Source of the DNA: Symsagittifera roscoffensis
Lineage: Eukaryota > Xenacoelomorpha > Acoela > Convolutidae
NCBI RefSeq assembly: GCF_963678635.1
Contig: NW_026970798.1
Coordinates: 1-44,000, forward strand
Reading direction: 5' to 3'
DNA length: 44,000 nucleotides
Positions 1 through 10,200 of this stretch are shown piece after piece. The translations under genes were made by a program, and so were the position numbers. A model generated the notes under the pieces. The model searched no databases. It saw only the letters and a program-made list of their open reading frames with translations, and was not told the origin of the DNA. Position 1 is the first letter of the stretch, and each line of letters starts with the position of its first letter.

Positions 1-225
1 CTTATCAGTTAAATCCCCCCTACGCTACTTACTTAAATACCAGCTGACTTCGGTGTCAAATCTTAACCCAAGCAACAAAGTCGTACGATCCCAATAAACT
101 AATCATAACCCGATTTTGAACCAAATTTACTAATATTTTCCTTATCATGTTAGGATAAAATACACGGTCGGGGGTAAATTTTGCTTTTATACTCGGTAGT
201 ACCCCCATGACCCAATTTACCCTAG
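1..225 (-). repeat. Direct repeat copy 1, probable LTR segment of the left element
   Basis: By eye this segment is identical base for base to 1946-2170. The pair brackets the minus-strand Env-like fragment, as LTRs bracket an internal region, so I infer that it is part of an LTR. This copy continues without a break beyond 225 (after the sequence CCTAG), while the other copy switches to unrelated sequence there. The outer edge lies at or beyond the window start, so the full LTR length cannot be read. Confidence 0.6.
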
Positions 226-797
226 GCACATGATTCCGTGCAAGTACAATCCCATAGCAATTAGCTACCTACAGGTATAAACCGTTTTCCATTTTCTTAA
301 TCCCAGCCAGAGTTAGAGGGGTAAATGTCCGGGTAAAAGTGAGTTTTTCTTCGATTTTATTTCTACTACTTTATTTAGCTTTAAGTCCACTTTTCAATCT
401 TTCTACTTTGTTTACCCTTAGCTAACAGCCATCCATTTAAGCTATTTAGACCTCATAACGAGAAATTAAATACCTTAACTTAAACCAACATAACGATACC
501 CAAGCAGAAAATACGCTAAGTTGAAAAATTTGCTAGAATTACCAATTCTACAGTCTTCCCTTCTAGTCTATTATTCTCCCGAATAATGTTAGGTTTTCCT
601 CTCCCCCTTTTTTACCATTAAATACTGAATTACTGACTATATACAATCTATACTTTATTTAGGTGTAAGCTATAGTTAAGTTTGAGTTTAAGCTATAAGT
701 TTAATCAGTTCCTTCCTTTATAAATTCCTTGGTTAATAGCGAGAGTTTATAAACTCTCCTCTCATAATTTTCGGCCCCCGAATTGGTTGAGGTTTCG
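226..797 (-). repeat. Remainder of putative LTR and 3' untranslated part of the left element
   Basis: AT-rich noncoding sequence between the repeated 225 bp and the stop codon of the minus-strand Env-like ORF. It contains an 18-bp perfect palindrome (GAGAGTTTATAAACTCTC, 741-758) beside a short purine-rich tract on the minus strand (about 755-765). A polypurine tract and U3 edge would be expected here if the element runs right to left. No second copy is present in the window, so the LTR edge cannot be proved. Confidence 0.35.
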
Positions 798-1865
798 TCA
801 TATTCGTCTGACCAATTCCCCTCTCCCCATTGGGCCTGGAGCGCCCGATAATCTTCCTCCCCAATGGTATGTCTGCTCTCGTAAGATCTCCGGTATCATG
901 ACTCCTGGGAGGTTCTTTTCAGCTGCCTCCAAAGTCGCAAAGAAGGTCCGGATCAACGGGTGTTGTCTGATCGTCACCGTTAATCCAGTCTCGTACTGGC
1001 AGGTCCGTGGGTCTGGCACTAGAACCAAAGCACCGTCTGGCGTTTCGATCCTACCATCGCAACTGGGTCGTAGAAGGCAACTTCTGCAACCGGATATGGG
1101 TTCACCCCTCTCCTTAGCTCTTCTGCTGTAGTTGAAAAGCGTATAATCATCGTCCCGTGAAGTTACCAAATAAGTTGAGTTGTCCAGGTACACAGCCGTG
1201 GGGATTTCTGGCAGAACAATCACCTCCTGAGGGCACAACTTCAGCGCATTTGTAGGCAAGTCGAAGAAGAGACTTGCTAGACAAGATGATTCACTACTTC
1301 GGGACATCGCGAAAGGTCGGAAGCAAAGCTTCAACCGGCTGCTTCCACTGCAATGAGCTGAGATCACTTCTCCAGATACTTCTGCAAAGTTGTCCCGTCT
1401 CTCCGACACCAGCAAGTGTGTATTTACAAACTTATACTGAGTCGCTGTCGATCCCCCATTCGCCGGCTGGGGAAGAGGAGTCGTCCGATAGACGTCGGGC
1501 AGGCCCATCGTGTGGTGTACAGGAATGTTAATCAAAACGTTGATCCCCGCTTCCGTGATCACCGTCGACTGCACCAACTCGAATCCATAGTACGTCATCA
1601 GTTCGTTCCTGGGTATAGCCTCTTGCATCTTATCCAACTGAATTCCATCTAAGATACTCGTCAGTACTTCCGGGGGAACAAGATTAGCGGGAATATATCC
1701 TCGCGTCAAGGAACTCAACGCATCGTCCACGATATACCCGTAATTGTGTACTGCCATTTTGAACGCTACCAGTTCGGCTCTGATGGTGTCAAAAGTCGCT
1801 GAGTGGTTCGCAATCACTGTGGAATACTTCAATGTTTGTCCATAGAGGGAGTTCCAGTTATACAT
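798..1865 (-). pseudogene. Truncated Env-like (envelope glycoprotein) ORF of an LTR retroelement
   Basis: A 355-codon open frame, clearly higher in GC than its surroundings. It is cysteine-containing and resembles the ectodomain part of Env proteins carried by invertebrate LTR elements. A cluster of paired cysteines lies in the middle (from about residue 170) and further on (around residues 260-290, two CxxC-like groups). I see no signal peptide at the start and no membrane anchor before the stop, so both ends of a functional envelope protein are missing. No gag or pol sequence accompanies it. It lies between two identical 225-bp repeats, which fits an internally deleted element in minus orientation. 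The family assignment rests on general resemblance and has not been tested by a search. It could also be an env-derived gene, but the missing anchor argues for a relic. Confidence 0.5.
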
Positions 1866-1872
1866 CTTACAG

Positions 1873-1918
1873 GCGGTTGGTATCGTAAATACATCCCCCT
1901 GCGGTTGGTATCGTAAAT
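1873..1918. repeat. Two copies of an 18-bp motif at 28-bp spacing
   Basis: The motif GCGGTTGGTATCGTAAAT occurs at 1873-1890 and again at 1901-1918. It sits just upstream (minus sense) of the Env-like ORF, between that ORF and repeat copy 2. It may be a short tandem duplication near a primer-binding or splice region of the left element. Nothing else supports a function. Confidence 0.6.
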
Positions 1919-1945
1919 CGGATAAGTAACCGAAGTCGTATGATT

Positions 1946-2170
1946 CTTATCAGTTAAATCCCCCCTACGCTACTTACTTAAATACCAGCTGACTTCGGTG
2001 TCAAATCTTAACCCAAGCAACAAAGTCGTACGATCCCAATAAACTAATCATAACCCGATTTTGAACCAAATTTACTAATATTTTCCTTATCATGTTAGGA
2101 TAAAATACACGGTCGGGGGTAAATTTTGCTTTTATACTCGGTAGTACCCCCATGACCCAATTTACCCTAG
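1946..2170 (-). repeat. Direct repeat copy 2, LTR segment cut at 2170
   Basis: Identical by eye to 1-225. Homology ends exactly after CCTAG at 2170, where sequence belonging to the 5' LTR of the giant element begins. This suggests that the giant element, or a rearrangement involving it, interrupted this LTR. The missing remainder of the LTR (as seen from 226 onward) does not reappear after the giant element ends at 21013. Confidence 0.6.
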
Positions 2171-2285
2171 TGGAACCTGATCTAAACTATATTTTATGAT
2201 TGGATAAATTAAATGTTTTACCAATGTAAAGTATTTAATATTAACCAATCATGATCCATCTAACTAACAACCCACTTATTTGTAA

Positions 2286-2313
2286 GTGCTGAAGTTACTT
2301 GTAATTTCAGCAC
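2286..2313 (+). promoter_or_regulatory. 8-bp stem-loop in the 5' LTR
   Basis: Perfect inverted repeat GTGCTGAA / TTCAGCAC with a 12-nt loop, repeated in the 3' LTR at 20721-20748. Its position upstream of the polyadenylation signal suggests an RNA or protein-binding element, but that role is inferred. Confidence 0.5.
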
Positions 2314-2374
2314 CAGAGAGATTTGAATTTAACTTAGAAATTAGTTGGACTCTCCCGAGCACTTCAGCAGCCGC

Positions 2375-2380
2375 AATAAA
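2375..2380 (+). promoter_or_regulatory. AATAAA polyadenylation signal in LTR
   Basis: Canonical hexamer inside the LTR. The identical site in the 3' LTR (20810-20815) would direct 3'-end formation of the element RNA. It places R/U5 roughly in the last 200 bp of the LTR. Confidence 0.55.
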
Positions 2381-2580
2381 CCAGTATACCCTAGATCTAT
2401 TGAGCCTAGCAGAGACTAGTTAAACAACCTGAGACTAGATAGTATAAGAGTAAGATTAGGATCGGTATTAGACTAAGAAGTTGCACGAATCTATCCGGCC
2501 GAAAATAAGATAGCGTGACGAGCAGACGGTGTACCCTATCCGAAATTACTCTATGAGTTACACTCCAGTCCTAACTCATC

Positions 2581-2590
2581 TGGTGCGACC
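2581..2590 (+). promoter_or_regulatory. Primer-binding site (PBS)
   Basis: TGGTGCGACC begins 2 nt after the LTR end. It is complementary to a tRNA 3' end of GGUCGCACCA, as expected for a minus-strand primer. A little further on (about 2597-2604) the sequence GTCTCGAA resembles the complement of a T-loop. I could not match it to a specific tRNA from memory. Confidence 0.75.
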
Positions 2591-2666
2591 ATAAGTCTCG
2601 AACAAGACCTTATTAGATTAGAATTAACCAAAATTAGATTAGAAATTAGACAAAAACATTTACAAA

Positions 2667-2900
2667 ATGTTATACGACAATAATTTAATTGAAATGTCTC
2701 TCCGACTCAATAGATCCGAGCCAATATTCCGAACCATAATAGAACTACCCGGAATTGGAAGAAGACATCGAACCAAAGACGACATACGACAAAGTAGAAA
2801 CTTGCCGTATAGTTACATGATAGTTCGGCAAAAGCCAGAACAAACTTTTATATTTCGAATACTACTTGCAATGAATTTAGATTTCCATTTGCAAACATAA
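2667..2900 (+). CDS. Possible 77-aa leader ORF, unrecognised
   Basis: The first ATG-initiated open frame after the PBS. The product would be basic in the middle with no recognisable domain and no obvious signal peptide or membrane segment. It could be an upstream ORF that modulates translation of ORF1/Gag-Pol, or an open frame by chance. Its base composition is slightly richer in GC than the rest of the leader. Confidence 0.2.
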   Translation: MLYDNNLIEMSLRLNRSEPIFRTIIELPGIGRRHRTKDDIRQSRNLPYSYMIVRQKPEQTFIFRILLAMNLDFHLQT

Positions 2901-3229
2901 AACCTTGAAGTAAATCTTCAAAATCATTTCAGGCGCTAAACAAAATTAATATTATACAATAACGATTGATAAAAAGATCTAAGATCGTTTTCCTAAAATT
3001 CTGCAGTATTATACAAAACATGTTTGAAAAATATTTATTGGAAAATAAAAATAAAAATTAGTAGCATGACAATAAATGGTTAGTAATCATAAATCATCCT
3101 GTTGTTCCAGCTTCATCACCTAAAACATAACAGCAATCATCAACTCACTAATATCATAAAATACTAAATCTTTCCTTTACACAAATTTAAAACCTCATTA
3201 AAACTTAAAGTCACTTAATTTTAAAACCA

Positions 3230-3314
3230 GATCATCAAGGCTTATCCTTGGATCTTAAATCATTTTCTACTTCATTACATTTTAAATTTGATCATCAAGG
3301 CTTATCCTTGGATC
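3230..3314 (+). repeat. Duplicated 25-bp hairpin motif, 60-bp spacing
   Basis: The same 25 bases, from GATCATCAAGG to CCTTGGATC, occur at 3230-3254 and 3290-3314. Each can fold by pairing CAAGG with CCTTG around a short loop. A tandem hairpin in a retroelement leader is a reasonable packaging or dimerisation candidate, but this is inference. Confidence 0.55.
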
Positions 3315-3829
3315 AAACAGAACAACTTTGTTCTCCCCACCCACTTAATTAGTGTCTAACGACCTCAAACGTCGATTCACTACCCAACCCTTTCTAAAGA
3401 CCCAAGACTAATAGAAATTTTTAAACAAAACTAATCATTCAAATTAGGATAAACAGTGAAGAACTTCGGTTATTCATCCTTCACTTGATCCCCCCTCTTA
3501 CCAGACCCAGGATAAATCTTAGACTTAGTAAGTTTAAAATAGTATCTAACGAACTACTCGCGTTCTAATTATACCTGAACCTTGTGGATCGATTTACTAT
3601 TCTCCAACCCTTGAACACAATCACTACCCCTAAGTAAGATTAAGTAAGTTAACACCTTAGCTTATACTAGTCACGAGAAAGTAAAAATCATTCTTCGGAA
3701 TCGATATACTTTTCTCTCCAACCCTAAACAAATAGACCCAGGTTAAGCTAACCAAAAAATCGTAAGAACTAACAGTTTAGGAAAATAGAAATCATTTAAC
3801 AACCTTTTGCACCCGTCATCCTAAACCTT

Positions 3830-4297
3830 ATGTCATTTAAAAACCTAGGGAATAAACAAACAATCGTTTTACACAATTGTGAAATAGATAACAAAAAATA
3901 CGACCTTGTAATCACACCTCATACACAAACAGTTGGATACATTCGAACAAAACGACAAACACTAAAGAGAAAAATAATCACTAAACAAAGACAAATAACA
4001 CGAAAAAGATTTTCAAAAAATCGAAACGCATTTTCAGAATCAGAAACCAACAGTTTAGACGAACTCTACAAACTAAAAGAATCAATAGATAAAAATTACC
4101 CACAACACGATCAATTATATTTTTCTGACTCAGAAACAACTTCAAATTCATCACAAAGAGGAAAAAGAAGAATAAAAAAGCAGTATAAACACAAACCAGT
4201 ACATCTATACAACTGGAATCAACCAATTCGACACATTAATAATTACATATTAACAGTCATCGAACGAAAAAATGAGTTCAACGCACACCCCAGGTGA
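3830..4297 (+). CDS. ORF1: small basic protein of the giant element, unrecognised
   Basis: 155 codons, starting at the first ATG of a frame that stays open up to the Gag-Pol start. The product is strongly basic, with Lys/Arg-rich stretches around residues 40-65 and 110-120 and a Ser/Glu/Thr-rich acidic patch around 95-108. I see no membrane segment and no zinc finger. The basic runs could serve as nuclear-localisation or RNA-binding segments. It ends 26 nt inside the Gag-Pol ORF in a different frame, so the two ORFs are linked by overlap. This allows reinitiation or leaky scanning, and the overlap also holds a donor-like CAG|GTGACG (splice after 4293). No family is recognised. Its codon use (A-rich, Asn/Lys-rich) matches the rest of the element, which supports real coding. 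Confidence 0.65.
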   Translation: MSFKNLGNKQTIVLHNCEIDNKKYDLVITPHTQTVGYIRTKRQTLKRKIITKQRQITRKRFSKNRNAFSESETNSLDELYKLKESIDKNYPQHDQLYFSDSETTSNSSQRGKRRIKKQYKHKPVHLYNWNQPIRHINNYILTVIERKNEFNAHPR

Positions 4298-7200
4298 CGA
4301 AACTCCAGATGATGATGAAATCTTTCCTTTTATAGTAGATGCAGATACTGATAGAGGACAACACATATTTTGTCAAAATTTACTCGTAAATTTATTTGAA
4401 CCCGGAATCAGTCCATGTAAAACAGAGTTCCCCGATGTAAAAATCAAAAGACAAATCATAGATCACTATCTACAAGATATATGCAACATAACACAACAAT
4501 ATGGAATCTACTCTATAGAATTCACTTCCCCAAACCATAATAATAGAACATACACTATTCAAACAGACGACCTTGATTTAGAATTTTCAAAAGTTTTTTC
4601 AGAATATATAAAAAGCATACAATACCATAACTCACAAAGAGCAAACTCCATTTTCACCAATGAAGTTTTCGCACTAATATATAGTTATATTTCGATATTA
4701 GAAAATGAACTCCCATTAACAAATGTCTCACCGACAGAAACATCTAAACATTTAAGAGTACGACATGAAATCACACTACTCTCTAGTTATTTAAACATCA
4801 TTAAAGAAAATTTCACGAAAGACGACGTTTCACAACATACCAAACACGATTTACAAAAAATTTTAGCATGGTTCATAATAGATTATTTTACACACAATAT
4901 TGATTTAATTGCACAAGCAAGAAAAAATTTTAGACCCCAAAACTCGAACGATGATACAGCTATCACAGAACAATCAGATTATGTTTGGGACCCCGAATGG
5001 TCTCATCCCGTATTTATAATTTTTCCACAATCAATCTCAAGTCAAGCAATAGGTACAATATCTTACATAAGAGATTATGTAAGAGTAATACCATTAACAA
5101 TTGATGCAACACCATTAAACTATAATACATTTTTACCCGATACACAAAATAATAGTTTAAACTCTACAGTCATACACAATGAAAACCTCAATGGAACTAG
5201 GAATCTTACTCAACAAGATATACAGACACCATCACACTTCATAAATGAAGAAATTGTACACACAACAACTACACAACAAAGTATTTCACCAATACGCCCA
5301 AATTTAACAACACCAAGAAATACAAATCCTTCACAAACACAGGTAACCTTACAATCAACCGTTAAACCTTCGGTTGCCCCTAAATATTCACATATGGATT
5401 ACCAAACATACAAACCCATGACAATACCATCAAAAACACGCAAAACATTCACTAGAAACAACTTTGCAGACCATAATTATAATTATACACATCCATCAAA
5501 AACAAATTATAAACCACAAAGAAATTTTAATCAATATACAAAACCTCGAAACTGGGATAACCCAACGGCCCAATATAATTCCACAAATTTTCAACCAAAT
5601 CCTCCACAGGATCGCAGTGAAAATTACCCATTTTTTCAACAAAATAAAAATAAAAAACAAACATCTTATCAAATGGATTATTTATCCTCAGATGAAGATT
5701 TCTTACAACCAGATATATTTGCACCAAATACTCAAGAATATCGTAGACAAGGAATACAGAAAACACGTACAAACCATAGAAATTTTTCTCCACAATCAAC
5801 AGATGCACAATATCAACAACCAATTCAACAACCAAATCCAATTAATATACAATCTTTTCAACCAATTCAACAACAAAATCCAATGACTACACACTCGTAT
5901 CAACCATCACAAATGCAAAATGAAATACCACTCCCGTATTATCTTCAACAACATGAAATAACAAGAAACCAACTTTCAAATTTTTCTCAAATGCCAAATG
6001 CAGCTGAATCATTACAAATGACAATGAATCCATACCTTATGGGTGGATCATCAATAACATCAAATAAACCCTTAATGGTTTTCACAGGAACAGACCCTGA
6101 ATACTCTGTAGAAGATTACTTAAATGCAGTAACAGCAAATTTAATTTTAAATATTGGACCTGAACCAATTAACACGCCACTACATCAAAACTGGATACAT
6201 CGACGCACAGCGTTGATACAAACAACCTTAGATGGCGCAGCCCAAAAATGGTTTTCAGTACTACCTCAAGAAATAAAATCAAACTGGAAAAGATTTACAC
6301 AAGAATTTTCAAAAATGTTTGACTCCGAAAGAAACAAACAACAACAAAGAGTTTTATGTAATGAAATTCGCAGATTACCAAACGAAACCATCAAGCAAAT
6401 AGCAGTAAGAATCGAAACACTAGTTCGAAAAGCATATTCACTAAATACACATGACTATAAAAACACTAAGATGACAGAAATCTTAATGATGACCTTAACA
6501 CCACAATTAAGGAAAATAGCAATAAAAAAGAGAGCATCACATCCTTCTTCAATTCGAGAACCCGATTTAGATTTTAGAAAACTAGTAGACAAACTAGAAC
6601 AAGCAGAAATCACAATGAAATTAGAAGAAACGGAAAATCTGAAATTACAATACGTTAACAAAATTGAAACGACTCCCACTAATATTAATAATATACAAGA
6701 ATCAGAAACAGATCTCGTTGAAAAAATCACTGAAATACTCAATATTTACGAAAAGAACCCGAACTTTAAAGGCAAACCATCTTTCAAAAAATGGTGTAAT
6801 TATTGCCGACGATACGGACATAGTATTTCCGAATGTAGACAAAAACAACAAGATAGTCAAAATAAACCTCAAAAATACAAAGAACCAAATAAATCATTTT
6901 ATCAATACATGAAAAAAGATCAAAACCTACCAAACAAAAATGTATACAGCAACAACAGTTCAGGAAAACCACTCCCAAACAATACAAGCTATACAAGAAA
7001 TCAATCTCCATATAACTCAAGTTATAGAGGAAGATCACCAGAACGAAGAAACACGTATAATTCATCACAAAATCACTACAATAGACCGAATAGTCGAAAT
7101 AACTACTCCAGATCAAATTCAAATACACAACGATTTGTTTCTAGATCTAATTCTCAATCAAGAAATAACTATTATCCAAACAACCAATCACGAAATTCAT

Positions 7201-10200
7201 CATACAATAGGAATAGAAACTACTCCTATAATCGAAACAGAAGTTATTCAAACAACCGAAACCAGAATTACCCGAACAACCGATCAAGGAATAACTCATA
7301 TAATAGATCGAACTATAACAGACCAAACAATAATTACCAAAACAGATCGCGAAATAATTCACAAAACCGACACCCAAGTTATAATAATCGCTATCGAAAT
7401 TATTCCCAATCACCACACCGAAATAATAATCACTACAATAACTCTAATAATCGTCACAGAAGCAGTACACCTAAACATCAAAGACAAATCAATCAAGTAC
7501 AAGCTAACCCAGAAACAACATCAGACCCTCCAGGTATTGATGACACAGTAACTGATACGTTACAACTCAATCAAATAAACTGTACATCATCAGATTCAGA
7601 AAGTGATACTGAAAACACTCTTGATATCAATATGATAAAAGTCGAAAATGACTATGAATCTGTCATATATGAACAACCCTTTCCATCACATATATATGAA
7701 AATCAATCACAAATTCTTCAAAATCATTACACTACACCCATAAATTCCACACCAACGACGCAAGAAACAAATGAGATAAACACTACAAATCAAACCAATA
7801 AAAATACCAAAACAAAATGCTTGAATACAAACCACATTTATCAAAATATACAAAAAGAACAACCCAAAGAAAAAATTTGGACAATACCATTTCTCTTAGA
7901 AAGCCCAAGAAATAAAGAATTTCAACCACCAGACCTTGAAATAGATTTTTTAATTGATTCAGGAGCAGAATCAAACATAATAAACATTCCCACATGGAAT
8001 GAAATAAAAATCTTACACCCAAAGCTAACACCTCTTGAAACCTCCAGCAAACTAGCGACAGCACAAGGATCAACATTGATAAACTACGGAAAAATCCAAT
8101 TATTTCTCCTCCCTACCAGAACAATGGAACAAAGTAAAATTTTAAATAAGCCATTTAAACAAATATTCCATATCACCGATATTAAATATAATATCATTGG
8201 AATACCATTTATTTCAAAGTATATACCAACAATTAACATACTAAATAGTAAAATATTAATCAAAGATAAATATACAAAAACAAAAGAAACATCCTTAACA
8301 TTTTTTCAAAGATTGAATAAACAACCACCATTCTTTTCAAAATTTTATCCGATATTTAACCAACAAAGAAAACACCTGAAACCACTATCAGGAAACATCT
8401 ATAATTTTTCAATCAAACAAGTTCACCAATATGATAAAGCACAAAACAAACAAAAATTTTATATGTCAGATTTTGAATTCAAACCGATTCATAAATTTTT
8501 CAAAATCACAATCTCTTCAATAAAATATTTGAAAAATTCGAATTCAGATATCATCTCCTTACATGTCTATAACAACACACCTTACCAAGTAACATTACCA
8601 TTAGGACTTTTAGGATATTGTGAAACCAACGCAACAATATCACCAATACACGAAAAAGCCTATCGCGTAAATAATATACTCCAATTACTAGATATTTGCC
8701 AATCTACAATTCTTAATGAAGAATTATCTATAAATAATATAATAAGTAACGAAAACAGAAATACGGATTATTTCACAAAAACTCCATATTTCAAACCTAC
8801 ATTCAACATCAGTAACTACACAGAGGACCAACAGAAATTTTTAACAATGTTTAATTTCCAACATTCACAAATAACACAAGACGAATTTGAAAAGTTAGCC
8901 AAACAGCTAATTCAATATTCATCAGTCTATGCAACATCAAAATTCGATGTTGGCAAAATCAGTTCATCACTACATCTCCCATTAAAACCAGACGCAGTTT
9001 TCAAAAAACAAAGAGCAAGTAAAGTACCAATTCACTTACATGATAAAGTAAACAGATTACTCGATATTTTAGAGCAATACAACATTATATCACCGGTTAA
9101 TAAAGAAGAACAACCAAAAGGCAACACATTCATCAACCCCGTTATCATTCTAGCTAAAGGAGAATCGTTAAAAATCGTTCTCGATGCTAGATACCTCAAT
9201 TCACTCATAGATGAATCAAAATGTAATTGGCCCATTGAACCAATACAAGTTATTTTAACAAAAATAAACGGCAAATACTTCACAACCGCCGACATGAATA
9301 GTGCATACAATCAAATGCCACTAGATGAACAATCACGACGTTTAACACAATTTGTTATCGGAAACCAACAATATGAATTCAACCGCTTATTCTATGGAAT
9401 ATCCATAGGACCAGCAGCATTTTCAGCCTTTATGAGCAAAATTTTTAGACCACTAATACTCAAGAAAAACGCAATCACCTATTTAGACGATGTTTTTATG
9501 CAATCACAAACAAAAGACGAAATGTTCAAAGTTTTAGAAACATATCACCAAATACTTCAGAACGAAAATCTGAAGGCCGCCCCCGATAAATCACACTTCT
9601 TTTTGACTAGAGTTAAATTCTTAGGACATAATATAGAAAGAAAAACAATCACTCCACTGAAATCACGCATTGACGCTATTCAAAAACTTCAACCACCAAC
9701 AAATAAAAAGAAAATCCAAGAGTTCCTTGGAATGTTAAACTTTTTAAGTAAATATGTTTATAAAATGCAATTATACCTACGACCATTTTATAACATCCTT
9801 AGACAACAAAACAACTTTGAATGGAATACAGAACATCAAACACGATTCGAAGAAATAAAGAAACTTTTAACTGAACAAATTTCAAACACAATTCCAGACC
9901 CTGATCAACCATTTTATGCAATGTGCGATGCTTCGAACTTTGGCATCGGCGCAGCATTATTACAATCACATAATGGTACAAATAAAATGAACCTCATATC
10001 AGCAAATTCTCGATTATTCACTCAAGCAGAGCTACGACTCTCAACTCTAATGAGAGAATGTACAGCCATAATATATACACTTACAGAATATGAATTTCTG
10101 ATACTTGGATCAAAACATCCCACAGTTTTGTTCACAGACCACAAACCAATCATCTTTCTTTTTACACAGAAATCTAACCCAAACCACCGAGTTTACAGAT

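Larger units (their letters stand above)
2171..2578 (+). repeat. 5' LTR
   Basis: Bases 2186-2578 match 20621-21013 without a visible difference, and both copies end in CTAACTCA, the usual CA terminus. The left edge is uncertain. The 15 bases at 2171-2185 begin with TG but differ from the bases before the 3' copy. Either the LTR starts at this TGGA with a 10-bp indel relative to TGGAT at 20616, or the 5' LTR has lost its first ~39 bp relative to a start at 20582. Confidence 0.85.
2579..3829 (+). other. Long 5' leader of the giant element
   Basis: About 1.25 kb separates the PBS from ORF1, long for a Gypsy element. It contains a small ORF (2667-2900), two copies of a 25-bp motif with a CAAGG/CCTTG hairpin (3230-3254 and 3290-3314), and several GTAAG donor-like sites (near 3527, 3633 and 3645). 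RNA packaging, dimerisation and splicing signals are expected in such a leader; none can be assigned with certainty. Confidence 0.6.

Noticed and set aside
787-1652. Plus-strand ORFs over the left Env-like fragment (787-1131, 1274-1531, 1416-1652)
   Set aside because: They are antisense shadows of the 355-codon minus-strand frame, which has the recognisable protein pattern.
6940-7551. 203-codon plus-frame ORF and minus-strand ORFs within gag
   Set aside because: They result from the repetitive Asn/Arg/Tyr codons of the nucleocapsid region, and the product is an Ile/Thr-rich low-complexity string.
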